A stretch of 64,000 bases of DNA from Hymenobacter sp. CRA2 (GTDB lineage: Bacteria; Bacteroidota; Bacteroidia; Cytophagales; Hymenobacteraceae): positions 234,234-298,233 of the forward strand of contig NZ_MVBC01000007.1 in assembly GCF_002007105.1 (NCBI RefSeq), given 5' to 3'. Below the pieces are notes generated by a model that had not been told where the DNA came from, did not search any database, and saw only the letters and a program-made list of their open reading frames with translations. A program made the position numbers and the translations under genes. How positions within the stretch are numbered: position 1 is the first letter of the stretch; each line of letters opens with the position of its first letter. Below are positions 10,931 through 17,732 of this stretch, in pieces.

Positions 10931-10938
10931 CAAAGGTA
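10931..10938 (-). promoter_or_regulatory. -7 box (TACCTTTG) of the ABC-F gene
   Basis: The minus strand reads TACCTTTG, then CGGC, then the start ATG at 10926. This matches the Bacteroidota -7 consensus TAnnTTTG. With initiation a few bases after the box, transcription would begin at or next to the start codon. No convincing -33 TTG is seen. Confidence 0.6.
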
Positions 10939-10975
10939 ATCCCTCGCTGCCGCTGTTGCAGCCCGCGCAGCAGAA

Positions 10976-11215
10976 TCAGATTACCCGAATTCGGTCGCGG
11001 TGCACGTCGTCGCGTAATATTTCCAGGCCCCGGTAGGCCAGCGGGCGGCCGGTGTTGGTGGTCAGGTCGCCGCCGTCGGCGTGCAGCGCGGCCACATCCA
11101 GGACCAATTGGGTGTATTTTCGTTCGCCCAGCTCGATGGCAACCGGGCGGCCGTTGGTGGAAGTGTAATGAGCCAGCGCCTGGTCAATTTCCTCCAGAAT
11201 GACGCTTCGGTGCAT
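10976..11215 (-). CDS. Small conserved-looking hypothetical protein (79 aa)
   Basis: The 79-residue product starts MHRSVILEEIDQALAHYTST and ends GLEILRDDVHRDRIRVI. It has no signal peptide or membrane segment. The longer open frame upstream has unlikely composition; the ATG at 11215 is preceded six bases earlier by a TACCTTTG box, which supports this start. It is 49 bases upstream of the ABC-F gene on the same strand, but that gene has its own promoter box. The family is not recognised. Confidence 0.7.
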   Translation of the reverse strand: MHRSVILEEIDQALAHYTSTNGRPVAIELGERKYTQLVLDVAALHADGGDLTTNTGRPLAYRGLEILRDDVHRDRIRVI

Positions 11216-11221
11216 AAAAAG

Positions 11222-11229
11222 CAAAGGTA
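11222..11229 (-). promoter_or_regulatory. -7 box (TACCTTTG) of the 79-aa gene
   Basis: The minus strand has TACCTTTG followed by CTTTTT and the ATG at 11215. The spacing again predicts a leaderless or very short leader. A TTG lies 17 bases upstream, which is slightly short of the usual 19-21. Confidence 0.5.
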
Positions 11230-11301
11230 GTTCGCCGAGCAACATACAAATTTGCCGGCAATCCAAAATGAACGGCCCCGGGGTAGTCGCGGTGCCCGGC
11301 G

Positions 11302-11309
11302 TACCTTTG
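11302..11309 (+). promoter_or_regulatory. -7 box (TACCTTTG) of the frameshifted lipoprotein gene
   Basis: TACCTTTG occurs 17 bases before the ATG at 11327 and matches TAnnTTTG. No clear -33 element is visible. Its presence argues that the downstream frameshifted gene is, or recently was, expressed. Confidence 0.5.
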
Positions 11310-11326
11310 GCGTTCATCCGCACCCT

Positions 11327-11717
11327 ATGAAGTGGCATAACTGGATAATCCGCGGCGCCGGCGCCGGGCTGGTACTTTCCGGCCTGCTGAGCTGCAGCGA
11401 GGCGCCGCTGGCACGTGCAGCAAACCGAAACCACGCGCTACGGCGCCTCCGGCCGGGTGCTGGGGGTGGACCGCGAGCTAGGCGGGCAGCGGGTCGTAGA
11501 GTTGACCCCAGCCACGCTCCGTCTTTATGATTTCGGCCGCCTGGTGGATGCACAGCCCTGCCGCCGCGAGGAAGACGAACTGCAGCTGTACCGCGGCGCG
11601 GAAGTGTCGCAGCGCCTGAAAATAGACCAGCTTTCCGCCACCCAGTTACAGTGGCACTACGAGTTTGCGGCTAACGACGGCAGCCGTCAAGTCGTCAACG
11701 AACACCTGACCCGCTAA
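11327..11717 (+). pseudogene. Lipoprotein gene with apparent single-base frameshift
   Basis: The ATG at 11327 opens a lipoprotein signal (MKWHNWIIRGAGAGLVLSGL, then LSCSE). The rest of the gene-like sequence lies in the next frame: HVQQTETTRYGASGRVLGVD to QVVNEHLTR, stop at 11717. The two parts join if one G is removed near 11401-11402, giving LSCSERRWHVQQTETTRY. The downstream part could start at a GTG (11415) alone, but it would lose its signal. This is either a recent inactivation or a sequencing error. The intact product would be about 129 residues; the family is not recognised. Confidence 0.65.
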
Positions 11718-11733
11718 CCTTAATTATTCGCCC

Positions 11734-12582
11734 GTGGCTTCTGCCTCTGCCTCCTCCGCGCTTTCCGCTGCTTCCGATGCCCGTCCCATTGGCGTGTTCG
11801 ACAGCGGCATCGGCGGCCTCACCGTGGCCCGCGCCGTAAACCAGCTGCTGCCGCAGGAGCGGCTGGTTTACTTCGGCGACACGGCCCACCTGCCGTATGG
11901 CGACAAAAGTACTGCCGCCATTCAGGCCTACAGCGTCAAAATCTGTGACTTGCTGCTGCGTCAGCACTGCAAAGTCATTCTGATAGCCTGCAACTCGGCC
12001 TCGGCGGCGGCCTACGAGCTGGTGCGCGAATACGTGGGGTCCAAGGCGCGGGTGCTCAACGTTATCGACCCCATTGTGCAGTACGTGGGGCAACATTACG
12101 GCGGGCGGGAGGTGGGCCTGATTGGGACCAAGCAAACGGTGGGCTCCAACGTGTACCGCAAGAAGCTCGATTCGTTGGACCGCGACATCCGCCTGCATGC
12201 CCTGGCCACCCCGCTGCTCGCGCCGATGATTGAGGAAGGTTTTGTGCGCGGGGCGGTGAGCCAGAGCGTTATCAATACCTACTTATCAGACCCCGGACTG
12301 GAAGGCATCGAGGCGCTGGTGCTGGCCTGCACGCACTACCCGCTGATCCGGGAGCAAATTGCCGAATACTACCAGGGCCAGGTAGACGTGCTGGACCCGT
12401 CCGACATCGTGGCGCAGGCGCTGGAGCAGCTGCTGGCTCAGCATGGGTTGGCAACTGCCGATACGGCGCGCGCGCCGCAGCACCATTTCTACGTGTCGGA
12501 TTTTACGCCTTCGTTTGAGGAAAGTACCCGGTTGTTTTTCGGGCAGGAGGTAAGCCTGGAGCATTATCCGCTCTGGGAGTAG
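11734..12582 (+). CDS. murI: Glutamate racemase
   Basis: Cytosolic, cofactor-independent racemase making D-glutamate for peptidoglycan. The family marks are PIGVFDSGIGGLTVARAV near residues 18-35, FGDTAHLPYG, the first catalytic cysteine in ACNSAS (Cys86) and the second in ACTHYPLI (Cys199). The 282 residues fit. The start is a GTG at 11734, 16 bases after the preceding frameshifted lipoprotein gene; no better ATG is nearby. A strong hairpin follows the stop. Confidence 0.95.
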   Translation: MASASASSALSAASDARPIGVFDSGIGGLTVARAVNQLLPQERLVYFGDTAHLPYGDKSTAAIQAYSVKICDLLLRQHCKVILIACNSASAAAYELVREYVGSKARVLNVIDPIVQYVGQHYGGREVGLIGTKQTVGSNVYRKKLDSLDRDIRLHALATPLLAPMIEEGFVRGAVSQSVINTYLSDPGLEGIEALVLACTHYPLIREQIAEYYQGQVDVLDPSDIVAQALEQLLAQHGLATADTARAPQHHFYVSDFTPSFEESTRLFFGQEVSLEHYPLWE

Positions 12583-12611
12583 CCAGCCAGCACAGCCGGG
12601 TGCGTCAGTGT

Positions 12612-12649
12612 AGCCCTGCGCGCAGCAACTACATGCTGCGCGCAGGGCT
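12612..12649 (+). terminator. Terminator after murI
   Basis: A 16-bp perfect stem, agccctgcgcgcagca / tgctgcgcgcagggct, closes a 6-base loop 29 bases after murI. The T-run after it is weak (GCTTAGGTTTTGGG). Confidence 0.75.
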
Positions 12650-12884
12650 GCTTAGGTTTTGGGTAGTAGTTAGCCAAGCTTTTAATAGTGCATGTCTGAT
12701 GTAATAGTTATAATAATAATTATTTAAATTATTTATTTTGGTCTATAGCTTGTATTATTCTTTCAAATAATTATGTTTATGCCTGAGCTGTAAAGCTCAT
12801 TTTACCATTTCTTCCGATAAATGATTTTGTCTCCTGGCAAGCCTCAGCTGCGCCTCCAGCTGCCTATTGCCCTATAGCAACCGT
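12650..12884. other. AT-rich leader region before the curli export genes
   Basis: From about 12660 to 12850 the DNA becomes strongly AT-rich (TTATAATAATAATTATTTAAATTATTTATTTTGG), in sharp contrast to its surroundings. No exact TAnnTTTG box was found, although TATTTTG near 12734 is one base short. The region most likely holds the promoter and regulatory sites of csgEFG. No gene is seen here. Confidence 0.4.
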
Positions 12885-13514
12885 ATGCGCAAACACTCTC
12901 CACCACTGCCTGCCACCCCGCCAGAGCCAATAGTCATCTGGTGGCGCCCATGGTCTATGGCCTTGGGAAGCTTCATCGGCCTGTATTTACTGGTCAGCAC
13001 CGCCGCCATGGCCCAATCGGAGCGACGCCGCCCCGTGCGGGCGGGCGAGCAGACGCACAAAACAGATGTGCCGGCCAACGAAGCCCAAGCCAAGCCGGTG
13101 CCGTCCAAAAAACTGGAGGAGGCCCTGCAACTGCTGTTCCGCGCCGACTCGGCCCGCGGCCGGGTAGCGCCCCGGCCCATGGGGCCCGAAGAAGAGGGCT
13201 TCGTTATCGACCAGACCATTACCAAAGTCGGCCACGACTTCTACGACGCCTTTTACACGCGCTGGGAGTCGCCGCCAGGCATCAACGGTTACGCCATTGC
13301 CTTGGTCGAGCGGCCGGGGCGGGGCACTACCACCCTCATTGCCTTGGTCATCGACGATGCAGAGCTGTTTGAGATGCCGCTGCAACCCAAGTACGACCTC
13401 ATCGAGGAAGGCGCCACCGAGGCCGTGGGCATGGCACAGGACTACCTGCGCGAAGCCCACGACGTGAGCCGGCAGCTGGAAAAAGAAGACCGCGGCGTAA
13501 GCGGCCGCTACTGA
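12885..13514 (+). CDS. csgE: Curli export specificity factor CsgE
   Basis: Periplasmic cap that guides curlin subunits into the CsgG pore. After a long polar N-terminus and a hydrophobic signal segment (about residues 21-43, ending TAAMAQ), the CsgE core is clear: GFVIDQTITKVGHDFYDAFYTRW, then INGYAIALVERPGRGTTTLIALVID, LQPKYDLIEEGATEAV. The 209 residues exceed the E. coli protein by the N-terminal extension. I start at the ATG at 12885; a TTG at 12867 is also open. csgF follows 46 bases later. Confidence 0.93.
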   Translation: MRKHSPPLPATPPEPIVIWWRPWSMALGSFIGLYLLVSTAAMAQSERRRPVRAGEQTHKTDVPANEAQAKPVPSKKLEEALQLLFRADSARGRVAPRPMGPEEEGFVIDQTITKVGHDFYDAFYTRWESPPGINGYAIALVERPGRGTTTLIALVIDDAELFEMPLQPKYDLIEEGATEAVGMAQDYLREAHDVSRQLEKEDRGVSGRY

Positions 13515-13560
13515 CCGGCGGGAGCATCCGCCAACCCTACCACCTCATTCCCACACTCGT

Positions 13561-13986
13561 ATGAAACGTTTACTACTGCTCTGCTGGGGGCTGTTGCTCG
13601 GTTTGGCCGGGTCACTGCAGGCCCAGGATTTAGTCTATGAGCCGAAAAACCCCAGCTTCGGCGGCGGCAACCCCTACAACTATTCCTGGCTGCTCAGCTC
13701 GGCCACGGCCCAGAACACCATCGAGGACCCCAGCGCCCAGCGCAGCTCCCTGCTCAACCGCGACCCGCTGGTGGAATTTCAGGAAAACCTCAACCGGCAG
13801 ATTCTGAACCTGCTGACTACTCGCTTCGTCACCTCCCAGTTCGGGGAAGGGCAGATCCGCGAGGGCAGCTACAACGTGGGCAGCTACCAGATCCAGGTTA
13901 CGCCCGGGTCCAGCGGCGTGGTCATTCAGATTACGGATACCACCACCGGGGGCCAGACGACGGTGACCATTCCCAACATGCCCTGA
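13561..13986 (+). CDS. csgF: Curli assembly protein CsgF
   Basis: Extracellular coupling factor that binds the CsgG pore and holds the nucleator at the surface. The signal peptide (residues 1-21, LQA then QD) is followed by the CsgF signature YEPKNPSFGGGNPYNYSWLL, which in E. coli inserts into the CsgG lumen. The tail YQIQVTPGSSGVVIQITDT also fits. The 141 residues match the family. It lies between csgE and csgG with short spacers. Confidence 0.95.
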   Translation: MKRLLLLCWGLLLGLAGSLQAQDLVYEPKNPSFGGGNPYNYSWLLSSATAQNTIEDPSAQRSSLLNRDPLVEFQENLNRQILNLLTTRFVTSQFGEGQIREGSYNVGSYQIQVTPGSSGVVIQITDTTTGGQTTVTIPNMP

Positions 13987-14030
13987 CGGCGCCACCCGTC
14001 GGCTTATCTGTTCCTTATTGCATTTCCGCC

Positions 14031-15470
14031 ATGTTGTCATTCCTGCGTTGGAGCGCAGCGGGCTTGCTGTTGCTGGCCGGCTGCGCGCCCTATTTTCACC
14101 AACCGCTAAGTACCCAATCGGCCCGGCTGGGTGCCGAAGTGCGCGGCAACAGCGAGCTGCTGCGCCTGCCCGTGCCGAAAGAGCCCGTGGTAGCGGCTGT
14201 GTACAAGTTCCGGGACCAGACCGGGCAGTACAAGCCCACCACCAACGGCTCGAGCTTCTCGACGGCCATTTCGCAGGGTACCACCACCATTCTCATGCGG
14301 GCGCTGGAAGAGTCGCGCTGGTTTAAGGCCATCGAGCGCGAAAACCTCGGCAATCTGCTCAACGAACGGAAAATCATCCGCTCGACGCGCGCTGAGTACA
14401 CCGACCAAACCGGCGTGAAGCAGCCACCGCTGCCGCCGCTGCTGTTTGCGGGCATTATCCTGGAAGGCGGTATCGTGTCGTACGACGCCAACGTGCTGAC
14501 GGGCGGGGCGGGGCTGCGCTACTTCGGCGCCGGTGCCTCGGGCCAGTACCGGCAAGACCGCGTGACGGTGTATTTGCGGGCCATCAGCACCAGCTCGGGG
14601 CAGGTGCTCAAGACGGTGTATACCTCCAAAACCATCCTCTCGCAGCAGGTCGACGCGAGTTTGTTTCGGTTTGTCAACTTCAAGCGCCTGCTCGAAACCG
14701 AAACCGGCTTCACCTACAACGAGCCTTCGGAAATGGCGGTGAAGGAAGCCATTGAAAAGGCGGTGCAAGCATTGGTGCTCGAAGGCATCATGGCTGGCAT
14801 CTGGGAGCCGCGCAACCCCGCCGACCGTACCGGGCCTCTGGTGCAACAATACCTTCACGAAAAGGACGACAACCTCACCTACGACGCGGTCGGGCGCTCC
14901 ATGCACCCGCGCCGGGCACCCCTGGGCATTGGCCTGCTGGCCGGTACCCAGCGTTACGCCGGCGACTACCGCAACCCCTTGCTGCGGCCCGTGGTGGATC
15001 TGACACTGCGCTACGACGGCGCCGCCGGCCGGCGGTGGGGCGCTTTTGCCAATGTGGGCCGGGGCCAGCTGGCCGCCGCTCAGGTGTTTCGGCAGACGTA
15101 CTCTTATATAGAAGCAGGTGCTTTATGGCGGTTGTTTCCACTGGAGCGCTTTACCCCGCTGGCCATGGCCGGTGTCGGCGTGACCAATGCCGGGCTGGGG
15201 GAGGGGCAATCCGTGCACTGGTATCCGCACGGCGTGATTGGGCTGGGAGCTGAAGTACTGCTGACCGACCGCATAGGCTTGCACCTGCAGGTCGATCAGC
15301 ACCTGTACTTATCAGACCAAGTGGACCGCATGAGCCAGGGGAAGTACAATGATTACTTCTGGGGCGGACGGGCTGGCTTGATCTTCTACCTGGGCGGGCG
15401 GAAAGCACGCGGCGGCAATGGCAGCAACCCTTCGCCCGGCTCACCTCAGTCCAATGACCAGGGCAAGTAA
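14031..15470 (+). CDS. csgG: Curli pore CsgG with C-terminal barrel-like extension
   Basis: Outer-membrane lipoprotein that forms the curli secretion pore. The signal peptide ends in LLLLAGC (Cys18). The CsgG core runs to about residue 262, with AVYKFRDQTGQYKPT, ALEESRWFKAIERENL, NLLNERKIIRSTRAEY and PPLLFAGIILEGGIVSYD. The constriction loop reads YKPTTNGSSFSTAI: the eyelet Phe is kept, but the E. coli Tyr and Asn correspond to Thr and Ser. About 215 extra residues follow (GIGLLAGTQRYAGDY to GRAGLIFYLGGR). Their alternating hydrophobic strands look like an outer-membrane beta-barrel. The E. coli protein lacks this part. The tail is Gly/Ser/Asn-rich. Confidence 0.93.
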   Translation: MLSFLRWSAAGLLLLAGCAPYFHQPLSTQSARLGAEVRGNSELLRLPVPKEPVVAAVYKFRDQTGQYKPTTNGSSFSTAISQGTTTILMRALEESRWFKAIERENLGNLLNERKIIRSTRAEYTDQTGVKQPPLPPLLFAGIILEGGIVSYDANVLTGGAGLRYFGAGASGQYRQDRVTVYLRAISTSSGQVLKTVYTSKTILSQQVDASLFRFVNFKRLLETETGFTYNEPSEMAVKEAIEKAVQALVLEGIMAGIWEPRNPADRTGPLVQQYLHEKDDNLTYDAVGRSMHPRRAPLGIGLLAGTQRYAGDYRNPLLRPVVDLTLRYDGAAGRRWGAFANVGRGQLAAAQVFRQTYSYIEAGALWRLFPLERFTPLAMAGVGVTNAGLGEGQSVHWYPHGVIGLGAEVLLTDRIGLHLQVDQHLYLSDQVDRMSQGKYNDYFWGGRAGLIFYLGGRKARGGNGSNPSPGSPQSNDQGK

Positions 15471-15587
15471 AGTACAAAGGATGATAAGCTGTATTTGGAA
15501 ACGCCTGAAGTTCAGCTGATTTCGTTTTACGTGCCTGTATTTGTAAGTATTCTAGGAAAAAATTTAACAAAATTCTTTAGTCGGCTA

Positions 15588-15617
15588 TTGACATTACACT
15601 TAAACAATATAATTTTG
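15588..15617 (+). promoter_or_regulatory. Promoter of the curlin subunit operon
   Basis: TTG (15588-15590) is followed after exactly 19 bases by TAATTTTG (15610-15617). This matches the Bacteroidota -33/-7 pair TTG-N19-TAnnTTTG. It lies about 65 bases before the first curlin gene, in an AT-rich spacer. It implies that subunits are transcribed separately from csgEFG, as in enterobacteria. Confidence 0.75.
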
Positions 15618-15681
15618 GATCATTCCTCCGGACGGAATATCGTTACTAGTTCTACTTCCCTCTTTCACATTCCCAACCATC

Positions 15682-16548
15682 ATGAAAAAACTCAACTTGC
15701 TCCTCGGGGCCCTGCTGCTGGCTGGCGCCGCTAATGCTCAGATTTCGACCCGCGCTCAGGGAGACAACGCCGCTACACAAACCCAGACTGGCAATGGCAA
15801 CCAAGCTACCACGACCCAGCGCGGCGCCGACAACGACGCCGACATCTTGCAGGTAGGCAACCTGAACCGCGCCACCCAAACGCAGTCGGAAACGCTGTCG
15901 GGCGGCGCCTCGGATGGGGTAGCTTCACGCAACCGGGCCATGGCCGAGCAGCGCGGCAACGAAAACGTGTCGACGCAAAGCACCAACGGCGACGACAACA
16001 GCGCCGACGTGTACCAGCGTGGCAACCGCAACACCGCTTCGCAGACCCAGTACAACAACCAAGTGGCCCCGGCCTGGTACAACGAAGCCACTATTCGCCA
16101 GGTAGGCGACGACAACGGCGCTTCGCAGGTGCAGAACGGCGACGGCAACACAGCTTTAGCCGAGCAAACCGGCAACAACAACGTGTCGCGCCAGACGCAA
16201 CGCTCCCAGGCTATTGTGGGTAGCTCGGCCTACGTGTACCAGACCGGCAACCGCAACGATGCCACGCAGTCGCAGGACGGGGTAGGCAACATGGCTACCA
16301 TCGACCAGGACGGCAACCGCAACACGGCTCTGCAAAGCCAGGTCGGAACCAGCAACACTGCTGAAATCGACCAGGACAGCGACAGCAGCTGGGCCCGCCA
16401 GCGTCAGGATGGCGTAGGCAACCGTTCTTCCATCAGCCAGGGCCAGCCCGGTATGGGAGGCATTGGTGCCACTTCGGACCGCCAGTGGGCTGACGTAACG
16501 CAGACCGGCAACGGCAACACCTCGACCATTCGTCAGGACCACCCGTAA
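15682..16548 (+). CDS. Curlin-repeat amyloid subunit (CsgA-like)
   Basis: Secreted major-fibre subunit candidate. The signal peptide (residues 1-20, ANA then QI) is followed by about 265 residues of curlin repeats of about 22-24 residues. Their pattern is roughly N-x-A-x-Q-x-Q-x-G-x-x-N-x-A-x-x-x-Q-x-G-N-x-N, for example ATQTQTGNGNQATTTQRG and ATQSQDGVGNMATIDQDG. Asn, Gln, Gly, Thr and Asp dominate, and there is no Cys. At 288 residues it is nearly twice E. coli CsgA, which suggests a longer beta-solenoid. The match is to the repeat class, so CsgA versus CsgB is inferred from size and order. Confidence 0.9.
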   Translation: MKKLNLLLGALLLAGAANAQISTRAQGDNAATQTQTGNGNQATTTQRGADNDADILQVGNLNRATQTQSETLSGGASDGVASRNRAMAEQRGNENVSTQSTNGDDNSADVYQRGNRNTASQTQYNNQVAPAWYNEATIRQVGDDNGASQVQNGDGNTALAEQTGNNNVSRQTQRSQAIVGSSAYVYQTGNRNDATQSQDGVGNMATIDQDGNRNTALQSQVGTSNTAEIDQDSDSSWARQRQDGVGNRSSISQGQPGMGGIGATSDRQWADVTQTGNGNTSTIRQDHP

Positions 16549-16561
16549 TGTCGGAAGCCAC

Positions 16562-16599
16562 CCGGCTCCGCTGCTGCCCCAAGGCGGTGGCGGAGCCGG
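16562..16599 (+). terminator. Hairpin between the two curlin genes (possible attenuator)
   Basis: ccggctccgc (16562-16571) pairs perfectly with gcggagccgg (16590-16599), and the interior also pairs partly. ACTTTTGGCGTTT follows, a weak T-tract. It sits within the 72-base spacer of the subunit operon, where partial termination would make more of the first subunit than the second. Confidence 0.55.
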
Positions 16600-16620
16600 A
16601 CTTTTGGCGTTTGATCAGTT

Positions 16621-17199
16621 ATGATCCGATGGCTGTTAGTAGTGCTGGTGGGGCTGGTGGCCCTGCCCGCATGGGCCCAGCAGGGACGCGAGGAAGACGA
16701 AGCCGACGACTCCGGCCACGCGACGCCCCAGCACCTGAGCACCTTCGACGACATGCGGCAGCGCCTGGCGAGCAACCCCTCCGCTCAAAACCAGGCCTTG
16801 TTGCTGCAGCAAGGCTCCGGCAACCAGACCAGCGCCGCCCAGTACCAGAACGGCTCGGGCGCTAACATGCTGCAGATTCAGCAGGTGGGCAATAACAACG
16901 CCGCCGACCTGACGCAGCGCGGCGCCGGCCTGGAGTACGACGTGGAGCAGCGCGGCCGGGCCAACGAGGTCAGCGGCAGCATGGTCGGCTCCAACACCGA
17001 ATCGGTGATTCGCCAGCAGGGCAGCGCCAACAAGCTGCAGCAGGAGCTGACGACCGACGGACGACGCTACCTGGTGGAGCAGTCGGGCTACGGCAACGAG
17101 CTGATCCAGCGCGAAGGCGGTGGCGCAGCCGCGGCCCCGGGCTACGAGGTACGCATGACCGGCGGTATGCGCGTGGTCATTGAACAAGGCCGTCCCTAA
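16621..17199 (+). CDS. Curlin-repeat minor subunit (CsgB-like nucleator)
   Basis: The signal peptide (residues 1-19, AWA then QQ) is followed by an acidic linker (GREEDEADDSG) and about five degenerate curlin repeats: ALLLQQGSGNQTSAAQYQNG, MLQIQQVGNNNAADLTQRG, SVIRQQGSANKLQQEL, YLVEQSGYGNELIQREGG. The C-terminus is VRMTGGMRVVIEQGRP. At 192 residues, with less regular and more charged repeats and a basic end, it resembles the nucleator CsgB. It lies 72 bases after the larger curlin gene. Confidence 0.85.
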   Translation: MIRWLLVVLVGLVALPAWAQQGREEDEADDSGHATPQHLSTFDDMRQRLASNPSAQNQALLLQQGSGNQTSAAQYQNGSGANMLQIQQVGNNNAADLTQRGAGLEYDVEQRGRANEVSGSMVGSNTESVIRQQGSANKLQQELTTDGRRYLVEQSGYGNELIQREGGGAAAAPGYEVRMTGGMRVVIEQGRP

Positions 17200-17271
17200 G
17201 AATGCCAGCGGGTTCTAGGCCGTTTCCCTCCGAGCCGATGAACCCGCTGGGATTTTGGCGGCCGCAATTAC

Positions 17272-17649
17272 ATGTTTCAGTTCTTTTCTATGATACCCCT
17301 CTTCCTGGCGCTGGGGCTGTGGACCACTCCCGGAGCCGCGCCCTACGTCGCTCGCATCGAAGCCCGGCAGCAAGGCGAGCAACTCACCATTGTGGCGCAC
17401 TGCCTAAACCAAACCGCCGAGCCCGTGGCTCTGCGCTACGAGCTGCGCAGCGAGCGGCAGGGGCAGAGCGGCACTTCCCGCAATACCCAGTCCGGCAATT
17501 GCCGGGCGCTACCGGGTCAGGAAGTTGCCCTGGGCCGGTCTTCCTTTAATGTTACTGCCCAGGATTCTTACCGCATCCGGCTGGTGCTGCTCACTGCCGA
17601 GGGCCGCGTAGTAGCCGCCGACTCCCTGGTTCACCCGAGCCAACGCTAA
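17272..17649 (+). CDS. csgH: CsgH-like curli chaperone
   Basis: The 125-residue exported protein has an N-terminal hydrophobic signal and an immunoglobulin-like core: EARQQGEQLTIVAHCLNQTA, VALRYELRSERQGQSGTSRN, TQSGNC, LPGQEVALGRSSFNVTAQDS. The strands around LRYELRSE, the Gly-Thr-Ser-rich turn, QSG and the late Gly-x-x-x-x-L pattern resemble CsgH, a periplasmic curlin-folding inhibitor best known from alphaproteobacteria. Two Cys residues could form a disulphide. Its place directly after the curlin genes supports the call, which rests on motif similarity only. Confidence 0.7.
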   Translation: MFQFFSMIPLFLALGLWTTPGAAPYVARIEARQQGEQLTIVAHCLNQTAEPVALRYELRSERQGQSGTSRNTQSGNCRALPGQEVALGRSSFNVTAQDSYRIRLVLLTAEGRVVAADSLVHPSQR

Positions 17650-17732
17650 TCATTACTGTTCCCGGGCCGAGCCACGCCAGGACGCCACGCCTGCTAAGCC
17701 GCCCGCTGTACCTCCTTCATGCTTCCCACCAC

